From Costus lasius (taxonomy: Eukaryota; Streptophyta; Magnoliopsida; Zingiberales; Costaceae): 64,000 nucleotides of DNA. The position numbers were made by a program, and so were the translations under genes. The stretch lies in contig CM050449.1 in assembly GCA_027563935.2 (NCBI GenBank), positions 85,033,178-85,097,177 of the forward strand. Direction: 5' to 3'. Under the pieces are notes generated by a model, which ran no database searches, was not told the origin of the DNA, and saw nothing but the letters and a program-made list of their open reading frames with translations. Positions 10,812 through 20,739 of this stretch are shown here, in pieces (the stretch's first letter is position 1; the number at the start of each line of letters is the position of its first letter).

Positions 10812-12299
10812 TGACACGTTCCGCAAGTGCATGGTTATGTCGAAGTAATATAAAAGATATCGAATCCCACAGGGAACAAGGTTGAGTACTAGAAAATCCG
10901 AGTCCTAATAGCTAGACAAATCGAAATTGGGTTTTGAAAGCAGATCGAAAACAAGCAATCAACGCTACGACGGCAGGGATTAAATACGAGAGAGATATCG
11001 GGGCTTTGGTTTTCACCACGTTGACTACTTTAATCGGACAAGGCAGATGTCGGTTATTTGGATTATTGATTTTTCACAAGGAATCTAACCCTAAGGTACA
11101 AGATGCCCTCTCTCGAGTGTACACCCCGGTGTTCGGCGTAGATCGACCTCCTACTCTCGTGGTGGATCGTTCTAAAACGAATCCAATGGGTTCTATGGCA
11201 GATTATAAAACCCTCGAGTGAGACCAAGCACTCTCGTGTTGGGGTCTCACAAGTTTTACTAAGGGATTCCACCCTTACGATCCTTCTCTCGATATGAATC
11301 GTAACGGCTAACACGTGAAAATACTCGGCCATGGTAAGATCACGAAATAATCACTTTAAAGTAAAATATGCTCACAACACAATCCAAATAACAGAATAAA
11401 GATAAAGTTTGTGATTAAATTCGTCAACGGGTTTCAACCAAGCCCTGAAATAGGGTTTACGCTACAATCGTCATTGAAACGTTCAGAATCTCTCTTTTAA
11501 TGAAAAGAAAAGTACAAGGACACGAATTTGAGAGGAAGAAGACGATGAACTGAAGGACTCCTGAAGAAATCGTGATGATCTCGTGTCTCAATCTCCAAAA
11601 ATTGCCTCGTCGTCATGTTCTTCCACCCGCACCGATTCATCCCCTCGATTACTCGATAATTAGGGCAAGAAAATTAGGGCTTTTATGTCCTGTTTGTTCG
11701 CCTCTGAAAGAGCATCCATAGACACCTTACTTGCCAAATTCGGACTCCAAACGAGTGAGAAATCAGGGAAAAACCGAGTGAAACTCGGTCTCGCTCGCGA
11801 CTGGTTGGAATCACGGGTGAACCCCGCCGGGTTCACCTGCCCGTGATTCTCTCTATGAAGTTCTGGGCGAAAGAAGCACGGTGAACCCCGCCGGGTTATC
11901 CTGGCCGTGCTTCTCACTGTGCAGTTCTCGGCTTACAAGAGATCTAGTGAACCCGGTGGGGTTCACCCGGCCGTGAAGCTCTCTGGAGTGTTCTGTCAGC
12001 TGGCGACTGGGATGGTGAACTCCATGGGGTTCACCTGGCCGTATTTTTCAGGCTAACTCCGTTTTGGCCCAAATTTGACGTGTAGCTTCGTTTTCGCATA
12101 AGAAATCGTCTCATGGCTTTAGAATCTCCAAAATACGTCGAAAAAGGGTGATTTTACCTGAAATTCTGCAAAAGCGCCAAAAAGTGAAGATTCCGAAGAT
12201 ATGAAGGAAATAAGCCTATAAAGAGTATAAAAGTGTCAAAATAAGCTTAGATTTATCATGAAATGACCATCAAAATTACTACCAAAATACGAGGTATCA
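10812..12299 (-). repeat. 3' LTR of Tat-like element, copy 1
   Basis: 1488 bp, TGACACG at 10812 to GGTATCA at 12299 in the plus view. It aligns with 19919-20680 until the latter is cut. Just outside, on the minus strand, lies the typical gaggacaagcaaagatttaa-gtctggagtattt tract that ends Tat elements (polypurine region). The 95-codon open frame inside it at 10934 is LTR sequence, not a gene. Confidence 0.85.
11774..12046. repeat. Hairpin array D inside Tat LTR
   Basis: A small stem CCGAGT/ACTCGG (11774-11779/11783-11788) precedes four units with a period of about 65-68 bp. Unit 1: GAATCACGGG 11808-11817 / CCCGTGATTC 11840-11849, inner TGAACCC 11818-11824 / GGGTTCA 11829-11835, bulge cctg. 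Unit 2: GAAGCACGG 11873-11881 / CCGTGCTTC 11905-11913. Unit 3: inner TGAACCC 11948-11954 / GGGTTCA 11959-11965, outer stem decayed. Unit 4: TGAACTC 12016-12022 / GGGTTCA 12027-12033 with one T-G pair. Confidence 0.85.
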
Positions 12300-13553
12300 A
12301 AATACTCCAGACTTAAATCTTTGCTTGTCCTCAAGCAATAAAATAAGATGAAACACATGATAGGAGTAAGAGTAATCTTTTGGGTTGAGGCATACATCCA
12401 AGTTATAGAGAATTATTTAATAACATTCCAAAATCTAATCAGGAGAAATCAAATAAATGGTTATTTCAAAGTGTTCAACAGTCTAATCCCACAATTTCTA
12501 GATGCCAAACAACCTAGTAAGCAGCAAACATAGGATTCAATCAAGCCAACACATAACACTCATGTAATTCCAATCTTCCCTATTCAAATCGTTGGGGTTA
12601 ACTCAATTGTCCCATCAGGGTATGATGCACTGATTATTTCAATAGACTTCAACTCATAACCTTAGGAACCATTGCCAATTTTTCGCAATGCCAAGTAGAG
12701 GAGTCTCTTTATTGATTTCAACTTCACATACCTTAGATTTCAACTCATGTCCTTCGATACCACTGCCAATTTTGCGCAGTGCCAAGTAGAGGAATCCAAG
12801 GGTGTTCTCTTTTTTTTTTTTTTATAACAATAGTTGAAAACATATCCTTTTGGACAAATGCAGTGTCTTCCCAACAACATAAGGGAATTCAAAGAATAAC
12901 TAAGTGAATATGTATCTCAATATGATTCTCATGTAAGTTGCAAGCTTGAGTTGATTAGACAATCATAGAAATGTTTGACCCACTAATGAACAACTCAAAC
13001 CAATCCAAATCACAAAATTTCAAAATCATAGAATAAAAGGACATGATCAAAAAGTATCCCTAACAAGGAGGTATTACTCCAGACTTAATTCTTTGATCAT
13101 CCTACCCAATTGTTCATTCAGCTCATAAAATATTCAAAATGGCTATCATAGGACAATATCATAGGACAATTCATACACATGCAAGAAAAATTTCACACAA
13201 CTCATATGAAGAACATACTAGTCATAACAGAGTGCGGACACAAGCAAGAAAGTAATGTCATACAAAGCTGTCACACGGTGGGGCCTGAAGATGTGGACCA
13301 GGCCCACGAATAGAATGGCATATAAGATACAATGCCATAATATCTAGCTGTCATAGAATAAAAGTATCAATCCTCAACATCACAACAAATCACAGCCACA
13401 TGAAGAAATGAAGCAGAGACCGGAGTAAAGAAAGCTCACCCACTCTAAAAGTTTGCATAGTCCTCTATGCAATACCATGATGTCAGAGGAGTGGATGACG
13501 ATGCTGACGCTAATGGGTAGCTACCTCCGCTTGCACGAGTGAGAGACAGAAGC
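12300..13553 (-). other. Tat 3' internal untranslated region
   Basis: Non-coding part between the post-pol debris and the 3' LTR. It holds a 91-bp-spaced direct repeat (12648-12708 and 12739-12793), each copy with a small hairpin: CATTGC/GCAATG at 12670-12675/12685-12690, and CACTGC/GCAGTG at 12761-12766/12776-12781. A T-run follows at 12810-12823. A second actccagacttaattctttg phrase near 13078 echoes the polypurine-side phrase at 12305. No protein recognised. Confidence 0.6.
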
Positions 13554-13925
13554 TCAGGAGCTCTTGCTCCTCCCGCGTGCACTATAGTCGGGCTCGGCTT
13601 CCTCGTCGGAAGAAATGTTCATGCGAGCTGTTGTTTCCTCGGAGAGTGCGGATAGCCGGTCGTCCATGATCGATATCTTCTCCCAGATGGATCCCGTCAT
13701 CTTGTGTTGTCTCTGCATGTGTGCTTCCATGGACTCCCAATGCGAAGATTGGTTCTGCTGGATATGGGTAACGGTGGTGTCCAGGTGATCAAACATCTCT
13801 CGTTGATGGAGTTGCTCTTCTTTAATTTCCTACAATACAGACATCATAGAATCGTGAGAAGAGGTGCCGCCAAAAGAAAAGGCGCCTGGTGTTGGTGGTG
13901 TGGTGTCGACTGGATCGGGCTATGC
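13554..13925 (-). pseudogene. Coiled-coil retroelement ORF remnant, copy 1
   Basis: Reading from 13925 down to 13554 gives one continuous frame with two TAG codons. It contains a proline/threonine-rich start (VDTTPPTPGAF), then a long hydrophilic helix (EIKEEQLHQREMF, HIQQNQSSHWESMEAHMQRQ), then an acidic-to-basic end (SSDEEAEPDYSARGRSKSS). The last 80 codons are open. Its position downstream of pol suggests the env-like or extra ORF of Tat/Athila elements, but I do not recognise a domain; a gag C-terminus is the alternative. Identical in copy 2. Confidence 0.45.
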
Positions 13926-13937
13926 GTCCTCAACTAG

Positions 13938-14560
13938 CTAGATACGCCAGTTTCCATGGAGTTGCTCTTCTTTACTCACGACTTCAGCATAAGTATTAAG
14001 TTCAAACATGGCTAACCAAGTTCTTAACTCAGGGTTCAATCCTTTAATAAATAGAGCAATCTTTTGAACCTGAGTAGCTACCATCATAGGAGCATAACGA
14101 CTAAGGCTAATAAACTTTCTATCATATTCCTTCATAGACATTTTACCCTGCTCCAAAGATAAAAATTCCAATAACTTAACAGATCTTACATTGGCAGGAA
14201 AGTATTGGGCATTGAAAGCTTCCACAAATTGAGCCCAAGTAATCACAGCATCACCATTAGCCAAAGTCGCCCTCTGAGTTCTCCACCAAGCATCTGCTTC
14301 TCCTTGAAGCATGAAGGTAACATATCGAATTTTATCCTCATCAGTGCATTGCACAAGCTCAAAGGCTTTCTCAACCAATCTTAGCCACTCCTCGGCCTCA
14401 GCTTCCCCAAACTCACCCCTAAAGGGTTCTAGACCAAAATTTTGCAATTCGGTCAACTAGCATTAGCTGCTGTTCCATGAATGGCCTGGGCTATGGCTGT
14501 TGCTAATTGCTCAGGATTGGCTACAGCTTCAGCAGGTCTTCTTCCCCGACGAGCATCCAT
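13938..14560 (-). pseudogene. Partial Ty3 gag, copy 1
   Basis: Starts with ATG at 14560 (MDARRGRRPAEAVANPEQLA) and runs 35 codons to a TGA at 14453. Then, in another frame, a typical Retrotrans_gag core runs from 14456 to 13938: EEWLRLVEKAFELV, YVTFMLQGEADAWW, WAQFVEAFNAQYFP, LEQGKMSMKEYDRKF. The core is about 170 codons with no zinc knuckle. The true gag ends near AEVV (about 13975); the remaining codons come from the flanking 19-bp repeat. It normally forms the particle shell; here it is broken by a frame change and truncated. Identical in copy 2. Confidence 0.8.
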
Positions 14561-14676
14561 GATCTAGAAAATCAAACAAAATTCTTTTTAGGCCTCTCAA
14601 AAATTTTCACCTTAGTCCTAATCCTAACCCTTATGTTTAAACAAAGGACCTTATGTTTCCTAGATGCTAAAATTTT

Positions 14677-14688
14677 CCTCTGATACCA
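14677..14688 (-). promoter_or_regulatory. Primer binding site, tRNA-iMet type
   Basis: The minus strand reads TGGTATCAGAGG, matching the 3' end of plant initiator tRNA-Met, two bases inside the LTR end. It fixes the LTR as a 5' LTR. Copy 2: 47465-47476. Confidence 0.85.
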
Positions 14689-14690
14689 AA

Positions 14691-16704
14691 TGTTACACCT
14701 CAAAATTAAACCATGTGTAAAATCCATCTAACAGAACAGCTAACTCATGGATTCTTGCCACCTGAGACTTTAAGCGTAACTGCGCTTGCGGGGATTTACG
14801 GGACGATCTGACTCCTCCTGATCTGCCACTGCACAACATCCCTCACGGGTTAGCACAAAAATGCTAAGCAAGCCTCTCCCCAGAAGAAAGGGTAGTCCCT
14901 TAGATCCAAAGGAGGGAAAACTAGCAAAAAACATAAATGATAAGATGAACAAACTGAATACTGAAAACTGTAAACTGGAATGTAACCGAAAGAGCTAAAT
15001 CAATTTGGTTAATAAAAGATCAATAATAGTATGCAAGGAAACACTATGAGCAATACCTACTGGCTCGTGGGGTTGTCACCCCGAATGCGCATGATAAGAT
15101 GAATCATTCACCTTACATGGTGAACACACGCGCTACCATGCGTCACAAATCCCGGTGCATGCTAATTTGGGACCCCGATATGTCCACAGAGTGGATACTA
15201 CTGGGTATGTGCTCAATAACATGCAACTGTTCACAAATATACTGTCCACAACGTGGATACTGAAAACAATAACTTGCTTGAACATACTTGACTGGTAGTG
15301 AACAATGGCAATACTATAGCTGACAAATCTTTGTTATGCATAGGATACTATACTATTTGAGTCAATGAAAATAACGATAACAAGCTTTTATATACAGAAA
15401 TCTGGTTTGAGGTCTTACCTCCGAAAAGCCAAGAAAAATGATGCAAGCCAAATAGTTGTTTAATAACTCTGAAATTCAAATTTGTACAAGAACTCTATCA
15501 AATAAGATTCAAACTGAAAAACAGAGACTACCAACAGAAGCGAAACATCTCAAAACCTAAGGAACCGATCTTGGATTCAGTGAACCGGACACAGAACCCA
15601 CTGAACCACTCAGGATTGCAGTGAACCGGTCAGATTCAACCCAAACCAGGCCAAACCGACACTTAAAACCTAAATTACACAAAATATGCGAGTCATCTAA
15701 GGACACACAGGATACCATTGGATTGGCAATTTGACAAGCTTTCCAACGGCTACCTGAACCAGCCATGATTCGACCGAATTAGGGTCGAACCGGTCGAAAT
15801 ACCAGAACTGGGCCGAAATTGAAATTGAACCGCCCAAACTGTTGAACTGGACCAAATCAATTCCAAACTCAGCGAGCCGGGTTTATTTCAAATAAATCAA
15901 ACTCAAATCCCAAAATCAAACCGGACCGGCCGCTTGCTCGCGCCGCCCCATCGCCGCCATGCAAGGCGGCCGGACAAACATCCGCCGCTTGCGCCGACGA
16001 GCTCCTGAGGGCGCGTCGAGCGTCCGTTCGCCGTCAGATTTCACCAGGAAGCTTTCGACATCGCCAGAAAGCTTCACAGCTACCTGCGGCGAGCTTTCGA
16101 AGCATGGTCGAAGCCCTCGCAACAGCCGCTAGTATCGACGATGGCGTCGCCGCCGTCGACACACCAAAACCTATCTAAAACGAAACAGAACTTCACCAAA
16201 ACTTAAACGAAGCACGCTTACCTTGCTACGAAGCTGTATCGTAGCCCAGAACAAAGATATCGTTGTCGCCGGCTGCACAGAAGGCGGAAACGGCTGCAAC
16301 TCCGGTGATCTTCTTCAAGCTCTGACTGCACCCAACTGGTGGCGCGTTGTGGCTCGAAGAGTCTCTAGGTTAGACGACGGACTAGGGCGAACAGAAGCCA
16401 CCTTAAATAGATGAGAAGCGCGTCCAAAAATAGCGAAGGCGCGGCGGCGACTCGGTCACCGCAAACTTCGGAGACGACGATGATTCGACTCGTCGCCCAA
16501 AAATTAAACCAAAACATGAATCGAACCACACCCAAGCTCGCGTCGCGGGTTCGAGCTCCTGCGGACGCAAAATCGGTTTTAACAAAAAATCAATACTTAA
16601 ACCTTTTTAAAAATTCAGAAAAAAATCTACAAAATCCATAAAAATCAATTCAATTTTCTAAAATTATTATTATTTTTTTTTTCAAAAAAATCTAGGATAT
16701 AACA
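14691..16704 (-). repeat. 5' LTR of chromovirus-like fragment, copy 1
   Basis: 2014 bp bounded by TGTTACA and ATATAACA in the plus view, i.e. TGTTA...TAACA ends. A GC-rich block at 15915-16165 and a TATA-like TATTTAAG on the minus strand at 16402-16409 suggest the LTR promoter. No second copy of this LTR is in the unit. Open frames inside it (for example at 16223, 16411, 15916) are LTR sequence, not genes. Confidence 0.8.
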
Positions 16705-17168
16705 CCCCGTGGCGTTCACTTGCCCATGAAAATCACTGATCATAATCCTGGGCGTGCCTATACAGTGCACTTCATGGGTGAACCCCATGGGGTTCACTAG
16801 GCCGTGATTTGCACTGATTAACTAAAAAATTTTTGGAAAAATCTAAAAAAATTCTCATGCGCTCCAACTTCCTCCTACAACATAAAGAGACATCAAATTA
16901 GTAGCAATCCCTTCTAGAAAATCAAAAATTTAATAAAAAGAAATCAATAGCGTAAAAGAAGGTCTCAATCAATGCATGAAGACTAAAAAGCAATCAAAAA
17001 CTTGGGTTGCTTCCCAAGAGCGCTAGTTTAAGGTCGGTAGCTCGACCATAAGAGTTTTTAGAGTTGCAAATTTATGGGGTCTGAGAGAGTAAGAACTTTC
17101 TCTCTTTCGACCCGCTCATCTTCAAAGTAGTGCTTGAGGCGGTGTCCGTTAATCGTGAAACTTCCAGT
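16705..17168 (-). other. Tat post-pol region with one array-type hairpin
   Basis: The minus strand reads ggtcgagctaccgacc then gcgctcttgggaagcaaccc (17000-17045), the well-known block after the Athila/Tat pol gene. A hairpin TGAACCC 16779-16785 / GGGTTCA 16790-16796 with loop catg, and a half unit at 16705-16730, show that the same hairpin unit also occurs outside the LTRs. Confidence 0.65.
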
Positions 17169-18116
17169 TCATTCTGTCCAAATTGTGATGGCACCATAAG
17201 GTTGAACTTTCTGAACTGTAAAAGGACCGGACCATCTCGTGCGAAGCTTTCCTGGGAATAGCCGAAGTCTTGAATTAAATAGAAGTACTTTGTCTCCCTC
17301 ATGAAATTCCTTCTTTGCAATGAGCTTGTCATGCCAAAACTTTGTGCGTGCTTTATAGCTCTTGGCATTCTTGGCGGGGGTTGTCAAGGTAAGCTTCAAT
17401 GGGTCCACTTCTCTCCGGGGTGGCTCAACATCCTGTGTAGCTTTTTCCAAGATATCAATACTACAGCATGTACCTGAAAGAGAAGGTTTTTTCAAGGTGT
17501 CAGTTAAGTGAAATTGAATAACGTTGCCACAGATTTTTAAAGACAGTTTCCCATTCTTGACATCCATGACAGCGCCAGCAGTAGCTAGAAAAGGTCTCCC
17601 CAGAATGATAGGGAGCCTGTCATCCTCATCAATCTCCACAATAATAAAATCAGCAGGGATAAAGTAATCTCCAACTTTAACAGGAACATCCTCTAGAATA
17701 CCAACTGGGTGACGCACAGATCTGTCTGCAAGCTGTATGGAAATACTAGTTGGTTGCAAATCCCCTAGGTTTAGCCTTTTACAAAGTGATAATGGCATGA
17801 GGCTAACGCTCGCTCCTAAATCGCACAAAGCTCTTTGAAAGGACATCTCCCCAATCTGGCAGGGTATGGAGAAATTTCCTGCGTCTTTAAGCTTTTGAGG
17901 GAGATTGTTCTGAATGATGGCGCTGCACTCCTCATTAAGTGCAACGGTTCCTTGATTCTCTAGCTTCCTCTTGTTTGATAAGATGTCTTTCAGGAATTTT
18001 GCATAAGTCGGCATCTGTGAAAGAACATCAACGAAAGGGATGTTAATATAAAGTTTCTTCAATACTTCTAAAAACTTACCGAACTGCTTGTCTAATTTAG
18101 CCTTGACAAGCCTCTA
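17169..18116 (-). pseudogene. Protease fused to integrase C-terminus, copy 1
   Basis: A 297-codon open frame (18062-17169). Residues about 1-30 are the linker typical before Athila protease ([20 protein letters not shown]). Residues 66-165 are an aspartic protease with active site DLGA at 81-84 and ILGRPFLAT at 153-161. From about residue 230 the sequence is the very end of integrase ([37 protein letters not shown]). About 1.2 kb of usual coding for RT, RNase H and integrase core is absent, with the junction near 17370 and in frame. Upstream, the same frame continues through a TAG at 18114-18116 where relatives have Gln (PYPQRL-type motif). Copy 2 differs by one residue near the junction (Ala to Thr). 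It is not functional as a polymerase. Confidence 0.85.
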
Positions 18117-18505
18117 TGGGAAAGGAATCGGTGGCTTGTATGCATGCGGTCCCACGTTGGGCCGCTCCTCTTCAGCTGGTTCAGGCGCCACCTGTGTTAC
18201 ATCTGACTGTGGTACCACAGGTTCGGTAGTCAACTCATCTATCCTATCATCGGTCATCATCTTTGGGTCTTCAAGTTGCTTGTCACTCCGAGTGGAGATT
18301 GCATTGCAATGCTCCCTCGGGTTTACCTCTGGCTAGGATGGAAGGTTGTGTGGTGCTCTGGAAGACGTGTAGCTTGCTGGGCTAGCTGACTCTCTAGCAT
18401 TTTATTATGTGTCTCCAGGGAGTCCATCCTTGTCATCATCATCTTCATCATGTCTGTATGTCCTTCAAGTTGCTTGCTCAGATTTGAATCATTATTGGGC
18501 CTTGG
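18117..18505 (-). other. Gag-protease linker debris
   Basis: On the minus strand the frame after the gag stop continues with a Met-rich helix (KMMMTRMDSLETHNKMLES) and then REHCNAI-like linker text in a shifted frame. This is the usual gag-to-protease connector of Athila-type polyproteins, with stops and a frameshift. Confidence 0.55.
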
Positions 18506-19772
18506 CTATGGTGGTGGCGCATTGTAGTTCCTAGCCTGAAATCCTGGTGGTCTGAAATTATTCTGTTGGGGTTGCCTAAAGTTTCCTTGTGGGGGCTGGG
18601 CTTCTTGTGGTGGAACTTGTCCAGGTTGAATTGGTTGAGTTATTCGGTAAGAGAAATTTGGATGGTTGCGCCACCCTGGATTGTAGAAGTTGGAATAAGG
18701 GTTGTTATTAGAGTTGAAGTTTCCAACAGCATTCAGTTGCTCAGAGTTGATTGCAGCCATCTGTCCATTTCCTGCTGGACAATCTGCCCCTGCATGACCT
18801 ACAACTCCATAGACCTCACAAAAAATAGAGTTAGTATCCATCGAATTAACAAACCAAGAATCAAGCTTTCTAGTCAGATTATCCACCTTAGCCGTAAGTG
18901 CAGTCAAAGAGTCAGGGTCATACTTACCTGACTTCTTGGTAGAAGTACCTCTCTCGGATGTCCATTGGTGATGGTTAATCGCCATGTCCTCGAGAAGGTT
19001 CATAGCATCCTCAACTCTCCTATTCATCAAAGCGCCTCCTACTGCAGCGTCCACTGTAAGGCTTGTGTTGTAATCCAAACCGCTGTAGAACGTTTGGATC
19101 AAAACCCAAGTCTCAACTCCGTGATGTGGACACATCCTTTGGAGCTCTTTAAACCTCTCCCCAAGCTTCGTATAGGGATTCTTCATCTTTTTGCATGAAA
19201 CTTGTTATCTGATTCTGCAATTGAATTGTCTTTGATGGAGGGAAGTACTTGGAAAGAGAGGCTTGAGAAAGCTCTATCCATGTTCTTATCGAAGTAGCAG
19301 GTAGCGTGTGCAGCCAAGCTCTCGCTCTGTCTCTCAAAGAGAATGGAAATAGTCGCAACCTGATAGCATCAGCAGACACACCGTTAATTTTCAACATATC
19401 GCAATATTCTAGAAAAATAGAGAGGTGCATGTTGGGGTCCTCAAGAGGAGAACCACCAAACTGGTTTTGTTGCAAAGTTGTTGGCCTCAACAGCGGGCCT
19501 AGCAATTCCTGATTGAAAACCATAAGCATAGGGTGCAGAATAATCTTTCAATGTCCTGTTGTTATAGTTGTTCCCCATTGGTTGTGGTACTCGTCATTAT
19601 TCACATCAAGCTGAATGTGCTCCATCTGATTTTCTCCTTCTGGATGGTTCATGACTTCTTTCTTCAGAATTTGTTTTTGCTTCCTTCTTGTCCTGAAGGT
19701 GCGCTCGATTTCTGGATCAATGTCAAAGAATGTACCTGCCCTAGAACTTCTTCGCATAAAACTGTCAGTCAA
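18506..19772 (-). pseudogene. Tat/Athila-type gag, several frameshifts, copy 1
   Basis: Particle-shell protein, now broken. The N-terminus starts at ATG 19772 (MTDSFMRRSSRAGTFFDIDP) and is open to 19548. A second frame carries GNNYNNRTLKDYSAP and GIARPAVEANNF. A third (19529-19149) carries the gag core (PNMHLSIFLEYCD, RLRLFPFSLRDRARAWL, LSKYFPPSKT). The fourth (19186-18506) carries GERFKELQRMCPHHGVE, GGALMNRRVEDA and a zinc-knuckle region. One frameshift is an extra base in the C4 run at 19159-19162. The zinc knuckle reads CEVYGVVGHAGADC, with Tyr (18809-18811) where Cys is expected. The end TAG at 18506-18508 may replace a Gln codon, since the frame continues with similar composition. Identical in copy 2. 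Confidence 0.8.
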
Positions 19773-19894
19773 AATTATAAAGTTCTAAGACAGCAAGTAA
19801 ATAAAAAGAAAAAGAAAATAACAGTGCAGTAACGAAAATCTAACATAAGGCCTAGTCTACCAATTCCTGGAAGTATACTAATATCGACCGTTGT

Positions 19895-19912
19895 TCCCCG
19901 GCAATGGCGCCA
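19895..19912 (-). promoter_or_regulatory. Primer binding site of Tat-like element
   Basis: The minus strand reads TGGCGCCATTGCCGGGGA, six bases inside the LTR end. It is the tRNA-Asp-like site used by many Tat/Athila elements (family assignment from memory). Copy 2: 52683-52700. Confidence 0.75.
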
Positions 19913-19918
19913 AAAACT

Positions 19919-20680
19919 TGACACGTTCCGCAAGTGCACAGTTATGTCGAAGTAATATAAAAGACATCGAATCCCACAGAGAACAAGGTTAAGTACCAAA
20001 AAATCCGAGTCCTAATAGCTAGGCAAATCGAAATTGGGTTTTGAAAGCAGAAATCGAAAGCAAGCAATCAATGCTACGATGGCAGGGATTAAATACGAGA
20101 GAGATATCGGGGCTTTGGTTTTCACCACGATGACTACTTTAATCGCACAAGGCAGATGTCGGTTATTTGGATTATTGATTTTGCACAAGGAATCTAACCC
20201 TAAGGTACAAGGTGCCCCCTCTCGAGTGTACACCCCAGTGTTCGGCTTAGATCGACCTCCTACTCTCGCGGTGGATCATTCTAAAACGAACTCAATGGGT
20301 TCTATGGCAGATTATAAAACCCTCGAGTGAGACCAAGCACTCTCGTGTTGGGGTCTCACAAGTTTTACTAAGGGATTCCACCCTTATGATCCTTCTCTCG
20401 ATATGAATCGTAACGGCTAACACGTGAAAGTACTCAGCCAAGGTAAGATCATGAAATAAACACTTCAAAGTAAAATATGCTCACAACACAATCCAAATAA
20501 CAAAATAGAGATAAAGTTTGCGATTAAATTCATCAACGGGTTTCAACCAAGCCCCAAAATAGGGTTTACGCTACAATCGTCTTTGAAACGTTCAAAATCT
20601 CTCTTTTAATGAAAAGAAAAGTACAAGGACACGAATTTGAGAGGAAGAAGACGATGAACCGAAGGAATCCTGAAGAAACA
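19919..20680 (-). repeat. Truncated 5' LTR of Tat-like element, copy 1
   Basis: Begins TGACACG at 19919 and aligns with 10812-11570. It stops about 760 bp in, so the hairpin array and the U3 end are lost. The break is followed by scrambled LTR filler. The 98-codon open frame at 20034 is LTR sequence. Confidence 0.85.
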
Positions 20681-20739
20681 TGGTGGAAGAGTACAAGGAC
20701 ACGCTACAATCGTCATTGAAACGTTCAAAATCTCTCTTA
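20681..20739. repeat. Filler DNA made of two LTR snippets
   Basis: After the LTR break come gtacaaggacac (also at 20630-20641) and then a 37-bp block beginning gctacaatcgtcattgaaac (also at 20569-20606), in reversed order relative to the LTR. Next comes copia integrase sequence. This is a typical end-joining junction with templated insertions. Copy 2: 53469-53527. Confidence 0.8.

Larger units (their letters stand above)
13975..16704 (-). mobile_element. Chromovirus-like Ty3 fragment (5' LTR + partial gag), copy 1
   Basis: A 2014-bp LTR at 14691-16704, an initiator-Met primer site at 14677-14688 and the first part of gag down to about 13975, all on the minus strand. Protease, RT, integrase and 3' LTR are missing. 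It sits between two internal parts of the Tat-like element, so it inserted there and then lost its 3' part. No target duplication can be checked because one end is gone. Clade assignment (Tekay-type chromovirus) rests only on gag style. Confidence 0.7.
10812..20680 (-). mobile_element. Tat/Athila-like Ty3 element, non-autonomous, copy 1
   Basis: Minus-strand LTR retrotransposon. The 3' LTR is at 10812-12299; the coiled-coil remnant, an inserted chromovirus fragment and a post-pol region follow; the protease-integrase fusion is at 17169-18116, gag at 18506-19772, the primer site at 19895-19912 and a truncated 5' LTR at 19919-20680. The DLGA protease motif, the gag style (AWERFKELQ-like with CPHH), the tRNA-Asp-like primer site and the post-pol ggtcggtagctcgacc block are Tat/Athila hallmarks. 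It lacks RT, RNase H and the integrase core, so it could move only with help from a complete relative. LTRs differ at about 40 of 760 aligned bases. Confidence 0.85.

Noticed and set aside
10934..11332. Open frames of 89-95 codons repeated at 20034 and in copy 2
   Set aside because: They are repeated because they lie in the Tat LTR; no start context or domain.
14610..14640. Short cctaaccctt run as interstitial telomere repeat
   Set aside because: Too few and imperfect units.
15916..16641. Several short open frames in the GC-rich block as host genes
   Set aside because: They lie wholly within the 2014-bp LTR and overlap on both strands.
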